Assembly (NCBI GenBank): GCA_009193035.1
Contig: SWDT01000058.1
Coordinates: 310,001 to 374,000, forward strand
Length of the DNA stretch: 64,000 nt
Reading direction: 5' to 3'
Source: Halicephalobus mephisto
Taxonomy: Eukaryota > Nematoda > Chromadorea > Rhabditida > Panagrolaimidae
The translations under genes were made by a program, and so were the position numbers. The first letter of the stretch is position 1. The number at the start of each line of letters is the position of its first letter. The notes beneath the pieces are model-generated. The model was not told where the DNA came from, did not search any database, and saw only the letters and a program-made list of their open reading frames with translations. Below are positions 43,142 through 53,919 of the stretch, in pieces.

Positions 43142-46100
43142 TTAAAAACAAGTAATTTCATTTTCGGTTTTTTCTTGGAACCAGAGACACCACTGCTGGA
43201 CAACTGTGTAGGTAACTGAAAAATAATTATTTTTAGACAAAAATTAATTTTTAAAAAATGAAAAATTAAATATTTTCTATTAATTTTTATAAAAAAGTAA
43301 ATTCATCGTTTTCGTCGCGGGACCCAAATTCCGGTCGAGAGCCGTCGAAAAAGTTTTTATTTTTTAAATTTATTTAAAATTAATTTTTCTTCGTTAATTT
43401 TCATATTTTTAGAATCAGCAAATTTCGAATTATCTATTTATATAAAAATTGCAAAAAATTAAAATGCAATAAAAAAATCCGTCCGATGGATCTCAAGTGA
43501 AAAATAAATTTCATTAAAATAATCCAAAATTAAAGTTTTAAACATTTTAGAAAATTTTAGAATTACAGGACTTAAAAAAAATATAATTTTTAAAATTTTT
43601 TAAAAAAATATAATTTTTAAAGTTCTTTTAAAATTGTATATTTTTTAATTTTGAAAATATTTTATTTTTTAGGAATTTTTATGTTTGTTTTTGTACTTTT
43701 TTAAAGATTTCGAAAGTCTTAATATGAATTTTTAAAAAATTAACAATTAAAAATCGACAGCAAAATAGCTTTTTTATTAATTTTTTTGAATTTTCGCACA
43801 AATTATTTTTGTTTTTATGACAGTATAGTGTATATTATAATAGTGTAGATTACCTCGTCCGACGGGGGTCTCGGCGAACTTGCCCCGATCGACGGTCTTT
43901 GTGGAAGCGATCCCGACGAGTACGAATCTAGGTTCGGGTATGTTCTGAACGACCATCAGAGGTCCTCCGAGATCCCCATCTAAGACCCCTTCCCCAGGTC
44001 CTCCTACAGTGATCTCGTCCTTGTTAAAGTTCTTGATAGTGACGTTGCTGATCCTCAGGACCCTGCTCGGTTCGGAAAACATCCTGTTGTTAAAAAAGTA
44101 CTTGAACCTATGACCCCATCCGGCGATCATGGCTTTTTTGGGTTTCGTCTCCAATTCAGAAGCGAGGCAGATTCTGGAAACAGCATGGTCGAATTCGAAC
44201 GGACGGCTTACTGTAAATACATCGTTAACTAAGAAAATGTTAAAAGTCAATTTTTTAAAGCAAATTATAATTCAGAATTTTCCAAAGGTATTCGAAATTT
44301 GAATTTAATTTTAGTTAAAATATTTTAAAACGACAAAAATCGATAAATATAGGAAATTAAATATTATTGAAAAAAACCAAGTACAGTATTCATTTTTCTA
44401 ACTTCCGATTATCCATTTTCAAAGTTTTTAAAAATTTTTATATTTTTTATATTTTTTAAAATTTTTAAAAATTTTTATAATTTTTATAATTTTTATAATT
44501 TTTATAATTTTTATAATTTTTATAATTTTTAATTTTTATAATTTTTTCAATTTTTTATAATTTATTTTATTCCAAAAAATTCAACAAAATTGGATTACTA
44601 ATTTAAATTTTCTGTTTTGAAGATTTTAAAATTATGCTTCATTTGAAAAAAGTATTTTAATTTTTGATATTTAATTTGTAAATCAAAATAATAAAATAAT
44701 AATATAGGCACACTAGTGATGAGATCTCTGAAAATGCCAACGTTAAAATCAAAATTAAATTAAATTTTTTGCAACAATTGGATAAATCAATTTAATGTTG
44801 CAAACAGACTGCGGATTTTGAAATCTTCGTAAATATGAATATAAATATAAAAATAAAAATAATAATTAATCTGTTCGAATGTTGCAAACAAATTGCGGAT
44901 TTTGAAATCTTCGTAAATATGAATATAAAAATAAATATAATAATTAATCTGCTCAAATTTTGCAAGCAGACTGCGGATTCTGAAAACTTCGGAAATGTGA
45001 ATATGAATATAAAAATAAGTACAAAAATAATAACTAATCTGCTCGAATGTTGCATGCAGACTGCGGATTTCGACTTTGATGTCTACCTCGACACAGACGA
45101 TTTATGTAAAAGTTCTAAGATTACCTACTTGATTGATGTATCAAAAATCCCATCAAGGATTCTGAATCATAATTAAAATTCTGTCTCAATTGCTGCGGAA
45201 AAAACTACTAATACAGTAGGAAATGACAATCTTTATTTTAGATATGAAGGTTTTCTACCAACGTAACGCCCCTCTTTGCTGCTACAGTACACCTAGGATA
45301 TTTACTGACCTTTGATAAGCCCGATATCGTAGCCTTCCAGATAACCGAAGTAATTCTCGCTTGTCAGAATACCTTTGTCCAACAAGGTCTGTATCTCGTC
45401 TGGAATCACGACTTGCTCGATCTGGTACCTCTTCAAAGCACTGGCATCTCTAACATCGGTGATTCCGACGGATATAAAACCGTTCTTGGTGATATTCACG
45501 AAGGGGAAGGAAATCAAGGGCCGGATGTAGCAGGAAGCAGAAGTCAAGACCCAATTCTGGTCCAGAATAACAGCCGTACATAGTGTTTCCCAGTCCCGCG
45601 ATTCTGTCAGAAACACGATGGAAGCCACCCAGGGCCAATGGTACAGCTTGGCTTCTTGTCCGCCGATCAACTAGAAATTTAAAAATAATAAAAAATAAAT
45701 AAAATCATAATATTATAGAAGTTTCTGAAATCCTCCAAATTTCTATAATTATCGAAAACTAAAAATATTAAATTTTAAAAGAAATTTCGGAAAATAAATT
45801 ATTTCAAATTTTCGAAATAACTTCAAAAATTAAAAATTTGGAAAATTCGTGTCGAGACGATTTCGTAATAAATTTAATTTTTGACTTTTATAAAAAATAT
45901 AATTTTCGAAATTTCCGAAAAATTTAAAATTCAAAGTTTTTAGAAAATTGAAAATTGAAAATTTTTAGGAAATTCCAAAAATTCGTATAAAATTATTTTT
46001 TATCGGAAATTTTTAATTTTTTGTAAAATTTAATTTACTCTTTTAAAAATTCTATGATCGTCGAAATTTGTCTCCAAAGCCGGAGAATAGCCGCAGGATT

Positions 46101-46164
46101 CATTGGCGAAATTAATATTTAATGATGAAAATAATAAAGAATAAAATAAAAAATAATTCTTCAT
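43142..46164 (-). CDS. Secreted trypsin-fold serine protease homolog, catalytically dead (4 exons)
   Basis: Exons: 46164-46039, 45670-45310, 44210-43854 and 43215-43142; 305 residues, phases consistent. A signal peptide (about 1-20) and short propeptide end at IFKR|LIGGQEA, the normal activation junction. The trypsin (S1) fold is clear: HWPWVAS, NWVLTSASC, DIGLIK, MIAGWG, GDLGGPLMV. The His of TAAHC is Ser (residue ~88) and the Ser of GDSGGP is Leu (~243); only Asp (~157) remains. The Cys before the GDSG position is also missing. It cannot hydrolyse by the standard triad, so it should act as a non-enzymatic binder or regulator, as other serine protease homologs do. Minus AATAAA lies at 43119-43114. 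Introns 1 and 2 are long, and intron 2 contains a TGC-family array. Confidence 0.9.
44798..45065. repeat. TGC-family array, locus 3 (reverse orientation)
   Basis: TTGCAAACAGACTGCGGATT starts at 44798, 44882, 44959 and 45050 (spacing 77-91 bp), followed by TGAAATCTTCGTAAATATGA. This is the reverse complement of the 46.4-kb array, so the two flank exon 2 of the protease gene in opposite orientation. Confidence 0.85.
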
Positions 46165-46399
46165 TTTTGTTCGTTTTTAAAAAATTTTGTGAAATTTTCA
46201 ATAAAAATTGTGAATCACTGATTTTTGAAAAATGAATCAAAAAACGATCTTTAGGCTTTTTAAAGAAAAAAAGTATGAAAAATTTAATCAAAAAATATTA
46301 GAAATTGATTTAGTATTTATATAATGTCACGTGAAGGGAAAATCTGACATAAATTCTTTGGTTTCTGTACCGAGATCGACATCAAAATAAAAGTAAAAA

Positions 46400-46800
46400 T
46401 AAAATCTGCAAATTGCTCGCAATATTCTGGCAGGTCGGTCAATGTTTTCATATTCATAAGGATTTCGAAATCAAAGTAAAAATAAAATCCGCAAATTGCT
46501 CGCAATATTCTGGCAGGTCGGTCAATGTTTTCATATTCAAAAGAATTTCGAAATAAAAGTAAAAATAAAATCCGCAAATTGCTCGCAATATTCTGGCAGG
46601 TCGGTCAATGTTTTCATATTCATAAGGATTTCGAAATAAAAGTAAAAATAAAATCCGCAAATTGCTCGCAATATTCCGGCAGGTCGGTAAACGTCTTCAT
46701 ATTGATAAAAATTTCGAAATAAAAGTAAAAATAAAATCCGCAAGTTGCTCGCAATATTCCGGCAGATCTGTCGAGATCGAAATCACGATCAAAGTGATAT
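46400..46800. repeat. 83-bp tandem repeat (TGC family, locus 4)
   Basis: AAAATCCGCAAATTGCTCGC begins at 46401, 46484, 46567, 46650 and 46733, an exact 83-bp period. It is followed by ATATTCTGGCAGGTCGGTCA and GGATTTCGAAATAAAAGTA. A diverged single unit follows at 46.88 kb (CTGCAGGTTGCTTGCAATGG). It lies directly upstream of the protease gene. Open frames across it are artefacts of the repeat. Confidence 0.93.
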
Positions 46801-47326
46801 TTGTAATTTATTCTTAATACTTAAGAATGCTGGTTGATATTTCCATATTCATATTCATATTTATAGATTTCGAAATCGAAATAAAAACTGCAGGTTGCTT
46901 GCAATGGTCAAACAAACCGGTCTATCTAATTTTTGCAAAAAATTAAATTTGACTTTGATGTCGACTGCTTTGTGGGCCTTAAAACTGATGTATTTTATTC
47001 AAATTTCCTTGTGATTTTTCAAATATCTCTAAATGAAGCTTTAAATTAGTTATTTTTCATTTTTCAGTACTAAATTAATTGATTAATTTAACTTATAATC
47101 GTTCTGCAAAAAGATTATGACGAAATACACCTAAGATCGACGAATACTTAATTCAGACTAGAAAGTTCACAATTGCAGAACTCGGGTAGTTTATCCATTA
47201 TGTCTGGAATAAGTTCCTTTTCATCAGATAATTTTATATCTGATATGATATGAACTCTCTCTAGCAGCAAAGTAGACACAACAACTTTTTACCTAACTAT
47301 TAGATTGGTCACTGCACCCTTAGTGG

Positions 47327-47690
47327 AAAGCATTTGGTCCTGAACGGATTTCCATAACATTGATAAGAAGTGTTTGGTCCCGAATGGATTCCTTTATCAT
47401 CGACAAGGAGTATTTGGTCCTGAACGGATTTCCATAGCATCGAAAAGAAGTGCTTGGTCCTGAACGGATTCCTTTATCATCGACAAGGAGTGCTTGGTCC
47501 TGAACGGATTCCCTTAGCATCGATAAGAAATGCTTGGTCCCGAATGGATTCCTTTATCACCAACAAGGAGTGCTTGGTCCCGAATGGATTCCTTTAGCAT
47601 CGAAAAAAAATGCTTGGTCCTGAACGGATTCCCTTAGCATCGAAAAGAAATGCTTGGTCCCGAATGGATTCCTTTATCATCGACAAGAGA
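47327..47690. repeat. 40-bp tandem repeat with 80-bp higher-order alternation
   Basis: TTGGTCC begins at 47334, 47374, 47414, 47454, 47494, 47534, 47574, 47614 and 47654: nine copies at exactly 40 bp without indels. Two variants largely alternate: one ending TTATCATCGACAAGGAG and one ending TAGCATCGA(A/T)AAGAA, implying expansion as 80-bp dimers. Confidence 0.95.
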
Positions 47691-47699
47691 ACATACAGT

Positions 47700-49890
47700 T
47701 CCTTTTGACGGGAAATATGTTTGTTGCGTGTGTCGAGTTCAACACAAATTTTGTATTGTGCCTCAGGCATCTGTTGAATAAACTTCCCTATGATATCTAC
47801 TTGTCTCATCGTTACGCAGGCCATTCGGACCGACAAATACAACACTAACGATATCTATTGTATATGAAGAACACTGAAAAATTAATTCCAAAATTTACAA
47901 GAACCCCTGCCACCCTAGCAGGGACTTTCGCGGTGAGAGTTCTCATTCGGTTCCACTTCAATATCGATGGATTTTTATTGATTAAAATTAATCAGTCAAC
48001 TTAAATGAATTGAATCTTTTGTCAGCAAAACCCCCAAAAATCTATTTTATCAAAGTCGAAGGCCAGAGTTCAAGGTTAAAATCCGGACTTTTCGCGTTTA
48101 AACAACATTTGTGGATTTTTGTGTTTCGAAAATTGATAATTAGAACTTTATCCGAATTTTAAAAATAAAATTATTATTTTATGTCTTAACACGAAAAGTC
48201 TAAATTTTAATTTTAAATTTTAACTGTTGACTTTGATAAAAAATCAGAAATTTTTGGTTTTTTTCTTCCAAATTCTATGATTTTAAATTTTTTACTTTAT
48301 CGAATAATTTTTTGAGAAAATTTTGATAAATACAGTATCAAAGAGGCTTTCTGATCCCGTATGTTTGAAGCTGGATTTGTCCTTGTTACTTACAGTAGGG
48401 TCTTCAAGCGGAATTTTTCACACTTGTCGGATTCGATAAAAATTAAATTTTCTTTACAGTATGTCTGTCAATGATGATAATTAAGATATAGTTAGTCCTT
48501 CTAAGAAAACTCATAATGATACCTATACTGTAAACCATATATCGTAGAAAATAAAAAAATTCTTAAATGCCTAAGGGGATGCAAATTTCGTAAGATCTTT
48601 ATAAAGTCCCACAAGGTTCAAAACACCGAAAAAATAGGAATTTCTATTTTTCCAGGTTCCAAATTTAGAAAAATTAAGAAAAAAATAAATTTTTCACTTT
48701 TTTTGCAGAATTTTCACGTACGCCCTTAGGGCATTCTGTTAGTTTTTTAAAAAAGAAATTTTTCTTTCATAATTTATTGCTTCAGGTTCTAGGAGTGAGT
48801 AATTCTAAAAATTTTATTAAATAAATAATGACAAATTTTGGATTTGAATAAAAATTAAAAATTGTTTTTTTTTAAAATTCAATGACGTCATTGAATTTTC
48901 CATTCAGGAACATCAATGACTAAAATCTTTAAAAAATTAACTAAAATAAAAATTTTTAAAAATTAACTAAAAAAAATTATAAAAACTTAATTAAAATTAA
49001 TTTCTTTATATTTTAAATATTTATTCAGTGACGTCATCGGATTTTCCGTTCGAGAAAATTTAAGTAATTTTTCTTAAATTTGACAAAAATAAAATTATTT
49101 TTTACTTTTAATATTTGTAAAAACTTATTTTAAAAGTAATTTTAAAAATTTTAATTTTAATTAAAATAAAAAATAAAAAATTGTCGAATAAAAATTAAAA
49201 ATTATTGAATAAAAACAGGTTTGAACTTGTTTTGCAAAAAAATGATTTTTTTCCAAATATTTCAAAGCTGTTTTGAATTTTTTGTTTTTCTTATCAGTGA
49301 AAAAAAAAATAATAATTACAATGATGTCTGAAAATTTCGGTTACCTAAAAATCCAAGTTTTTCTAAGCTAACTTATAGAGTAAATGTTGTGTATTTAATT
49401 CTATCAGATAATTTTATTTTTTTAAAATAGTTCGATAAAGTTCTTTGAAGCTCACTTGGCCGGTCAAGTGGGTTTTTTTCGAAAGTACAAGCGAACTTGC
49501 CAGTCATTCCTTTCTCTATCAGTGACATTTTTGTTTTAGTTGGCGCGTTGCCCTGTGTTGGATCAGTTTCCAATCAATCGAACATTCGGTCTTTGTTGGT
49601 TTCGTTTTTTTTCTTTTTATATATCGATTATTTACGTTTGTTCCTAAATCCCACTTCCTAGTTAAATATTCATCCAAATCTATGTAACAATGCCACTAAT
49701 TTCCTTGTCGTTGAAATAGCGTGATTATTTTAATTTTTTTGGTTCTTCATCTTTGGACATTGTTCTTTGTTCGTTCTTATTTCCCCCTTATATTTCAAAT
49801 TTTTTCTTTCTTTTTCCTTAATCTTTTCCTTTTATCGCGAATTTTATACAGATTTTTCTTAGACTTTCGTTTAGGTCTCTCGCCGAAAAC
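47700..49890. other. Gene-free region upstream of the SPT gene
   Basis: 47.70-47.85 kb is GC-richer, open on minus (QVDIIGKFIQQMPEAQYK) and unassigned. 47.90-47.97 kb is the reverse copy of the 32.5-kb block (GGTTCCACTTC). 48.05-48.24 kb holds a TTCGAGGT-family unit and its inverse. At about 49.45 kb CACTTGGCCGGTCAAGTG is an 18-bp near-perfect palindrome. The 300 bp before the SPT ATG are pyrimidine-rich. Confidence 0.45.
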
Positions 49891-52800
49891 ATGACTCCAC
49901 CACGAACGGCAGTGACGTCAGACTTGGATCTCCAGAATCATGCCGTCTACAAGGCGGATGACAACTACGTCTTCAAGCGAGGCCACTATTCCACTGATAC
50001 CTACAAGGAAGCTTCGTTCTTCACTGAATTGACTGTCAAATTCCAATTCTACACCCTTGTCGCCTTCGCCATCATCAATGCCATGCTCAGGAAAATTGGG
50101 ATTCTGAAGACGTTCTATCCTCTGGAGAGACCTCAACAAGCTGTAAATTCTATATATTTGCGTATTTATACTGATAAACTTCAAATTTAGGATTTCGCAG
50201 AACTCAAGGACAGAATGGAAGCAATATACATCAACAAAATTTATCGGTTTGCTTCTAGCGTTGTCAACCGACCAGTGGCTGGTGTTCCTGGTGTGATTAT
50301 GAGATTAAAAGACAGAGTTTCCAAGGACTACGGCTGGACTTATCAGTAAGTTTGTTTCCGCACTACAAATGTTTCGTTATCTCTGAGTAGAAGGCCAAGA
50401 CCAAAGCGCTTCCCATTCCTCTCAGAACGTTGCTGCCAGCTCCTTTGAAAAATCCTCTGATTCCGCCTTCTTCGAGATAGACTCTTTTCCAACAATCTAG
50501 GGTGTTCTTGTAGAGGACGTCCTCTCGACCACTTTGCATCATCATCCTTCTGCGAACAGTGTCCCAAGGATAACAAATAAGTCCCGCAGAAACCACGCAG
50601 CATTGACCGATGATCCAAGCTGCGAAAAAGTTTAAATTTTTCTTGTCTTCTACGACATACTCGATTGCGGTGTCAAAGAACCCAAAATAAGCAGCGCTAA
50701 AACGATCATTTTTGAAATTTTAAAAAACAATTATCTACCGATAGATGATAATTCCCTGGACAGAAGAATTGAACCCTCTGTAGAGTCCTCTAATACCGTC
50801 AGTCTTGGCAATAGTTGTGATACAATGAATGAATCCTCTAAATTCTCTGTTTACCCCTTTACCAATATCCGTGGCTAGTCTTGTTCTTGCAAAATCCAGA
50901 GGATAGATGACGCACAGACTTGTGGCTCCAGCAGCGCCTCCAGAAGCCAGATTCCCCGCAAAAAAGCGCCAAAATTGTGTTTTCTTGTCGACATTCTAAA
51001 GCTACTTGTAGATAATCCTAAACTTTAAAAATCAGACTTACTTTGAGGAACATGAGCTTATAAGTGTCTTTGAAAGCAAAATTCAAAGCTTGTTGAGGGA
51101 ATATCCGAGCTACATTGACTCCGTTTCCTCTCCAGAAGGTTAAAGGTCCTTGTTCTTTGGCAACTCTGACGAAACAATCAGCGATTCCTTTGTATCTTTT
51201 GTCTTCAGCGATAGTTTGTTGAGCATGCTGAAGCTGTAGTAAGAGCTTGACTCGGTCAATAGGGGCAGTTATTGTCCTGGCAAGAGCAGCAGAAGCTCCT
51301 CCAGCCAGGAAGTCCTGACAAAACTTGAGACTAGTAGATCTGGAGGTAGTAGGCTGAGCAGACATAGTAGGATGGCCACTAACTGAAACTAAAAATATTT
51401 TTTAAATTATTTTTTTCGGATATCAGCAAAATTGCCCTAAATAGAAATTTAAAAAACGAATATCTGGAAGAAATAAGCAGAACGTTTGAAAATTCTGGCA
51501 GCTTTTATATCACATAAAAAACAAAAGATCAATGATGAGCAATGAACAGTCAAAGAACGAACAATATAAATTTTAGAGGATCTTTGAAAGAATTGAGAAT
51601 AGTTCAATGAACTTTGAGTACTAAGGAAATTGAAATTTAAAGGAATTTTTATTGATTAATCGGTTTTAATCTTCATATCGACTTTGGTCTTCGTTGTACA
51701 CTACAGATGTTAGAGTTTTGATGACATGAACTACCTCAGAAATTCCGCTAAATAATATGATGCTATTTCAGATATCCTGGAACGTTTACGGATGTCATCA
51801 ATGTAGGCTCCTACAATTACCTAGGATTTTCTCATAATAATGGTCCTTGTGGAGAACGAGCAGCATATTATATTGATAAAAATGGACTTTCTGGTTGTAC
51901 TGCTCTTAATGAATTTGGTAAGTTTAATTGGAAAATGATTTTTTTGATGATTTTGTTTTAGCAAACTTTAGGGATCAATTAGATTTAGAAAAGCAACTAG
52001 CAGATTTTGTTGGAACAGAAGATGCAATTTGTTGTCCAATGGGATTTGGCACGAATTCAATGAATATTCCAGCGATAGCAGATGAGAATACTCTGGTTTT
52101 AAGTGATGAATTGAATCATGCAAGTTTGGTGTTGGGTTTGAGATTGTCAAAAGCGAAAGTTGTTATTTTCAAACATAATAGTAAGTTTGTTTTTCTCATG
52201 TTTCTTAATAATTTTAATTTGTAGATGCTAAACATTGTGAATCGAAACTCCGACAAGCCTTTGCTGAATTTTTCCTGACGAAAAACCGTAAGCCTTCAAA
52301 GATATTGATAGTAATCGAAGGAGTGTACTCGATGGAAGGTACTATCGTCGATTTGCCGTCTTTCATAGAAGTGAAAAAAAGAAACAAAGCATATCTTTTC
52401 ATGGATGAAGCTCATTCTATAGGTGCCCTGGGACCTAATGGAAAAGGAGTCGTGGATTACTGGGGATGTGACTCGAAAGATGTGGATATTCTGATGGGAA
52501 CATTGACGAAAAGTTTTGCTTCTGCTGGAGGATACATAGCTGGATCTAGGGTATGTTTAAATTTGGATAATGGGGAATGTTGAGTATTATTTTTAGAAAT
52601 TAATCGATCATTTGCGAGTCAATAGTGCTGTTGCCAACTATGGATCAATTACGTCACCTCCATTGATTGCTCAAGTTCAAGAATCTCTGAAAATTATAGC
52701 TGGGAAAGATGGAACTTCGATAGGAAAAGAGAAGATACAAAGACTGCTCAGAAATACTCGTTATTTTCGACAGAGATGTAAACAACTTGGATTTTTGATT

Positions 52801-53079
52801 TATGGACAAGATGATTCTCCAGTAGTGCCGATTATGACATTCTTTATGACTAAAGTTGTTTGTTTTGGAATTGCTACCTTAGAACAGAAGATTGGATTGA
52901 TATGTGTTGGAGCTCCGGCCACAGCGGTCACGAAAGCAAGGGCAAGGGTCTGTCTGAGTGCAGATCACACGAAAGAACAACTAGATGAGGTATTGCGGGT
53001 CCTGGATGAAGTTGGAGAAAAACTAAGAATAAAGTACGGTAGAAATCCTTTTCCTGCCAATCATATTGTTGAGTATTGA
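49891..53079 (+). CDS. sptl: Serine palmitoyltransferase, LCB2-type catalytic subunit (6 exons)
   Basis: PLP enzyme condensing L-serine with an acyl-CoA to 3-ketosphinganine, the first step of sphingolipid synthesis in the ER membrane, as a heterodimer with an LCB1 subunit. Exons: 49891-50142, 50191-50345, 51772-51917, 51962-52180, 52225-52550 and 52597-53079; 526 residues, phases exact. An N-terminal membrane segment lies around residues 50-70 ([14 protein letters not shown]), then [23 protein letters not shown], the [11 protein letters not shown] loop (Asp ~318, His ~321) and the PLP lysine in [14 protein letters not shown] (Lys ~353), and lastly SPVVPIM and [12 protein letters not shown]. 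These are SPTLC2/3 hallmarks; the retained Lys separates it from LCB1. The segment replacing the usual GxCSTRxEMG ([13 protein letters not shown]) is divergent. Intron 2 hosts an antisense ADP/ATP carrier gene. Other introns are 44-50 bp. Confidence 0.95.
50363..51365 (-). CDS. ant: Mitochondrial ADP/ATP carrier nested in the SPT gene (3 exons)
   Basis: Inner-membrane exchanger of cytosolic ADP for matrix ATP. Exons 51365-51042, 50995-50739 and 50696-50363; 304 residues, the usual length. Three carrier repeats each have the signature: [20 protein letters not shown] and [14 protein letters not shown], the last being the RRRMMM hallmark of ADP/ATP carriers. Each repeat has two membrane helices; [12 protein letters not shown] and [13 protein letters not shown] are also typical. 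It lies wholly within SPT intron 2 on the opposite strand. Its stop is only 17 bp from the SPT exon-2 donor side, so any 3' UTR overlaps SPT exon 2 antisense. Several normally invariant positions differ ([11 protein letters not shown] for NVIRYFPTQ), suggesting a divergent paralog. Confidence 0.96.
51383..51389 (-). promoter_or_regulatory. Putative trans-splice acceptor of the ADP/ATP carrier mRNA
   Basis: On minus, AGTTTCAG ends 17 bases before the ATG at 51365, with a T-rich run upstream. This fits spliced-leader addition or a 5' non-coding exon. Confidence 0.4.
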
Positions 53080-53421
53080 TTAAATCAGGGTTGTTAATTT
53101 TTGGAACTCATCAAACTTTAATAATTGTTTTTTTTGTGGATTAGAGATAAATTATTCAAATTTTATAATTAAGTTTGTTTTTTAAATCTTAGTATTGAGA
53201 TTATAAAATTATTTTTCAATCAAAAAGTTTTCGAGGAAATTGGTTTTTGTCATGAAATATAGTTCTGTAAGTACCAGCGTTCAAAAGACAGATAACGCGT
53301 GAATCAGTTTTTTTTGCACATGATGTTTTTGGAATATTATGTTTTAATGAAGAAGTTGAATCTGAAATTACAGTACTTTGTAAGTTGTTTAAAAAAATTT
53401 TTAATATTGTTTTTTTTACAG

Positions 53422-53919
53422 ATGAATACAGTAGGCAACGAAGAAGAACTTGAATGGGGGAGATTTTTCGATTCACTTCCGGAAGTCACGGATTCTGAAG
53501 CACGGGAAATCATCACTAAGTACCGTCTGGACAGTGTTCAAGTCCAAAAATTCGACGAAAGTTTCTCCAATCTTGTGAGTATTGCTTCAGAAATACTTCA
53601 CAATGAAGAAAAAAATCGAAAAAATAGAAAAAAAAATTCTTATTTTCCGTGGAATTCTGGAAAATTCGACTACATTTGTAATCAACAAAAAACGGGCAGA
53701 AAAAAAATCTACTTCGGCAAGGAGAAATGGTGGCAGTCTTGGAGAAACAATTACTTTTTCTACACGAAGAAGAAAATCGACATGGAGATTCTGAAGGCAG
53801 AATTGAAGTTAGCAGAACAGAAGAAGAAGAGATTGGAAAAAAAACTTTATTACTTGAAAATGGAGATTCAGGAAACTGTGGAAACCTTGTGCGATTTCTG
53901 CAAAAAAAATAAAAAATAA
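53422..53919 (+). CDS. Orphan acidic/basic protein, possible coiled coil
   Basis: An open frame of 166 codons, long for this AT-rich DNA, starts with ATG directly after TTTTTTTTACAG. The first 50 residues are acidic and helical (EEELEWGRFFDSLPE, SEAREIITKYRLD). The middle is Lys/aromatic-rich. The last 40 residues are heptad-like and basic (AELKLAEQKKKRLEKKL). I do not recognise the family. An alternative 5' exon at 53320-53379 ends TTT|GTAAGT and would splice in phase over a 42-bp intron. CTT|GTGAGT at 53,573 is a donor-like site without a good downstream acceptor. It sits about 340 bp after the SPT stop on the same strand, so a downstream operon position is possible. Confidence 0.45.
   Translation: MNTVGNEEELEWGRFFDSLPEVTDSEAREIITKYRLDSVQVQKFDESFSNLVSIASEILHNEEKNRKNRKKNSYFPWNSGKFDYICNQQKTGRKKIYFGKEKWWQSWRNNYFFYTKKKIDMEILKAELKLAEQKKKRLEKKLYYLKMEIQETVETLCDFCKKNKK

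Noticed and set aside
46317..46743. Overlapping minus-strand frames with repeated RPARILRAICGFYF-type peptides
   Set aside because: Produced by the 83-bp array. The three frames are the same unit read in shifted phase.
47594..47845. Minus-strand frame KFIQQMPEAQYKICVELD next to the 40-bp satellite
   Set aside because: Protein-like composition, but it runs into the satellite and shows no recognised domain. Possibly an old transposon fragment; too weak to annotate as a gene.
49373..49573. Minus-strand 66-codon frame upstream of SPT
   Set aside because: It begins at TTG, not ATG, with no acceptor upstream. More likely promoter DNA.
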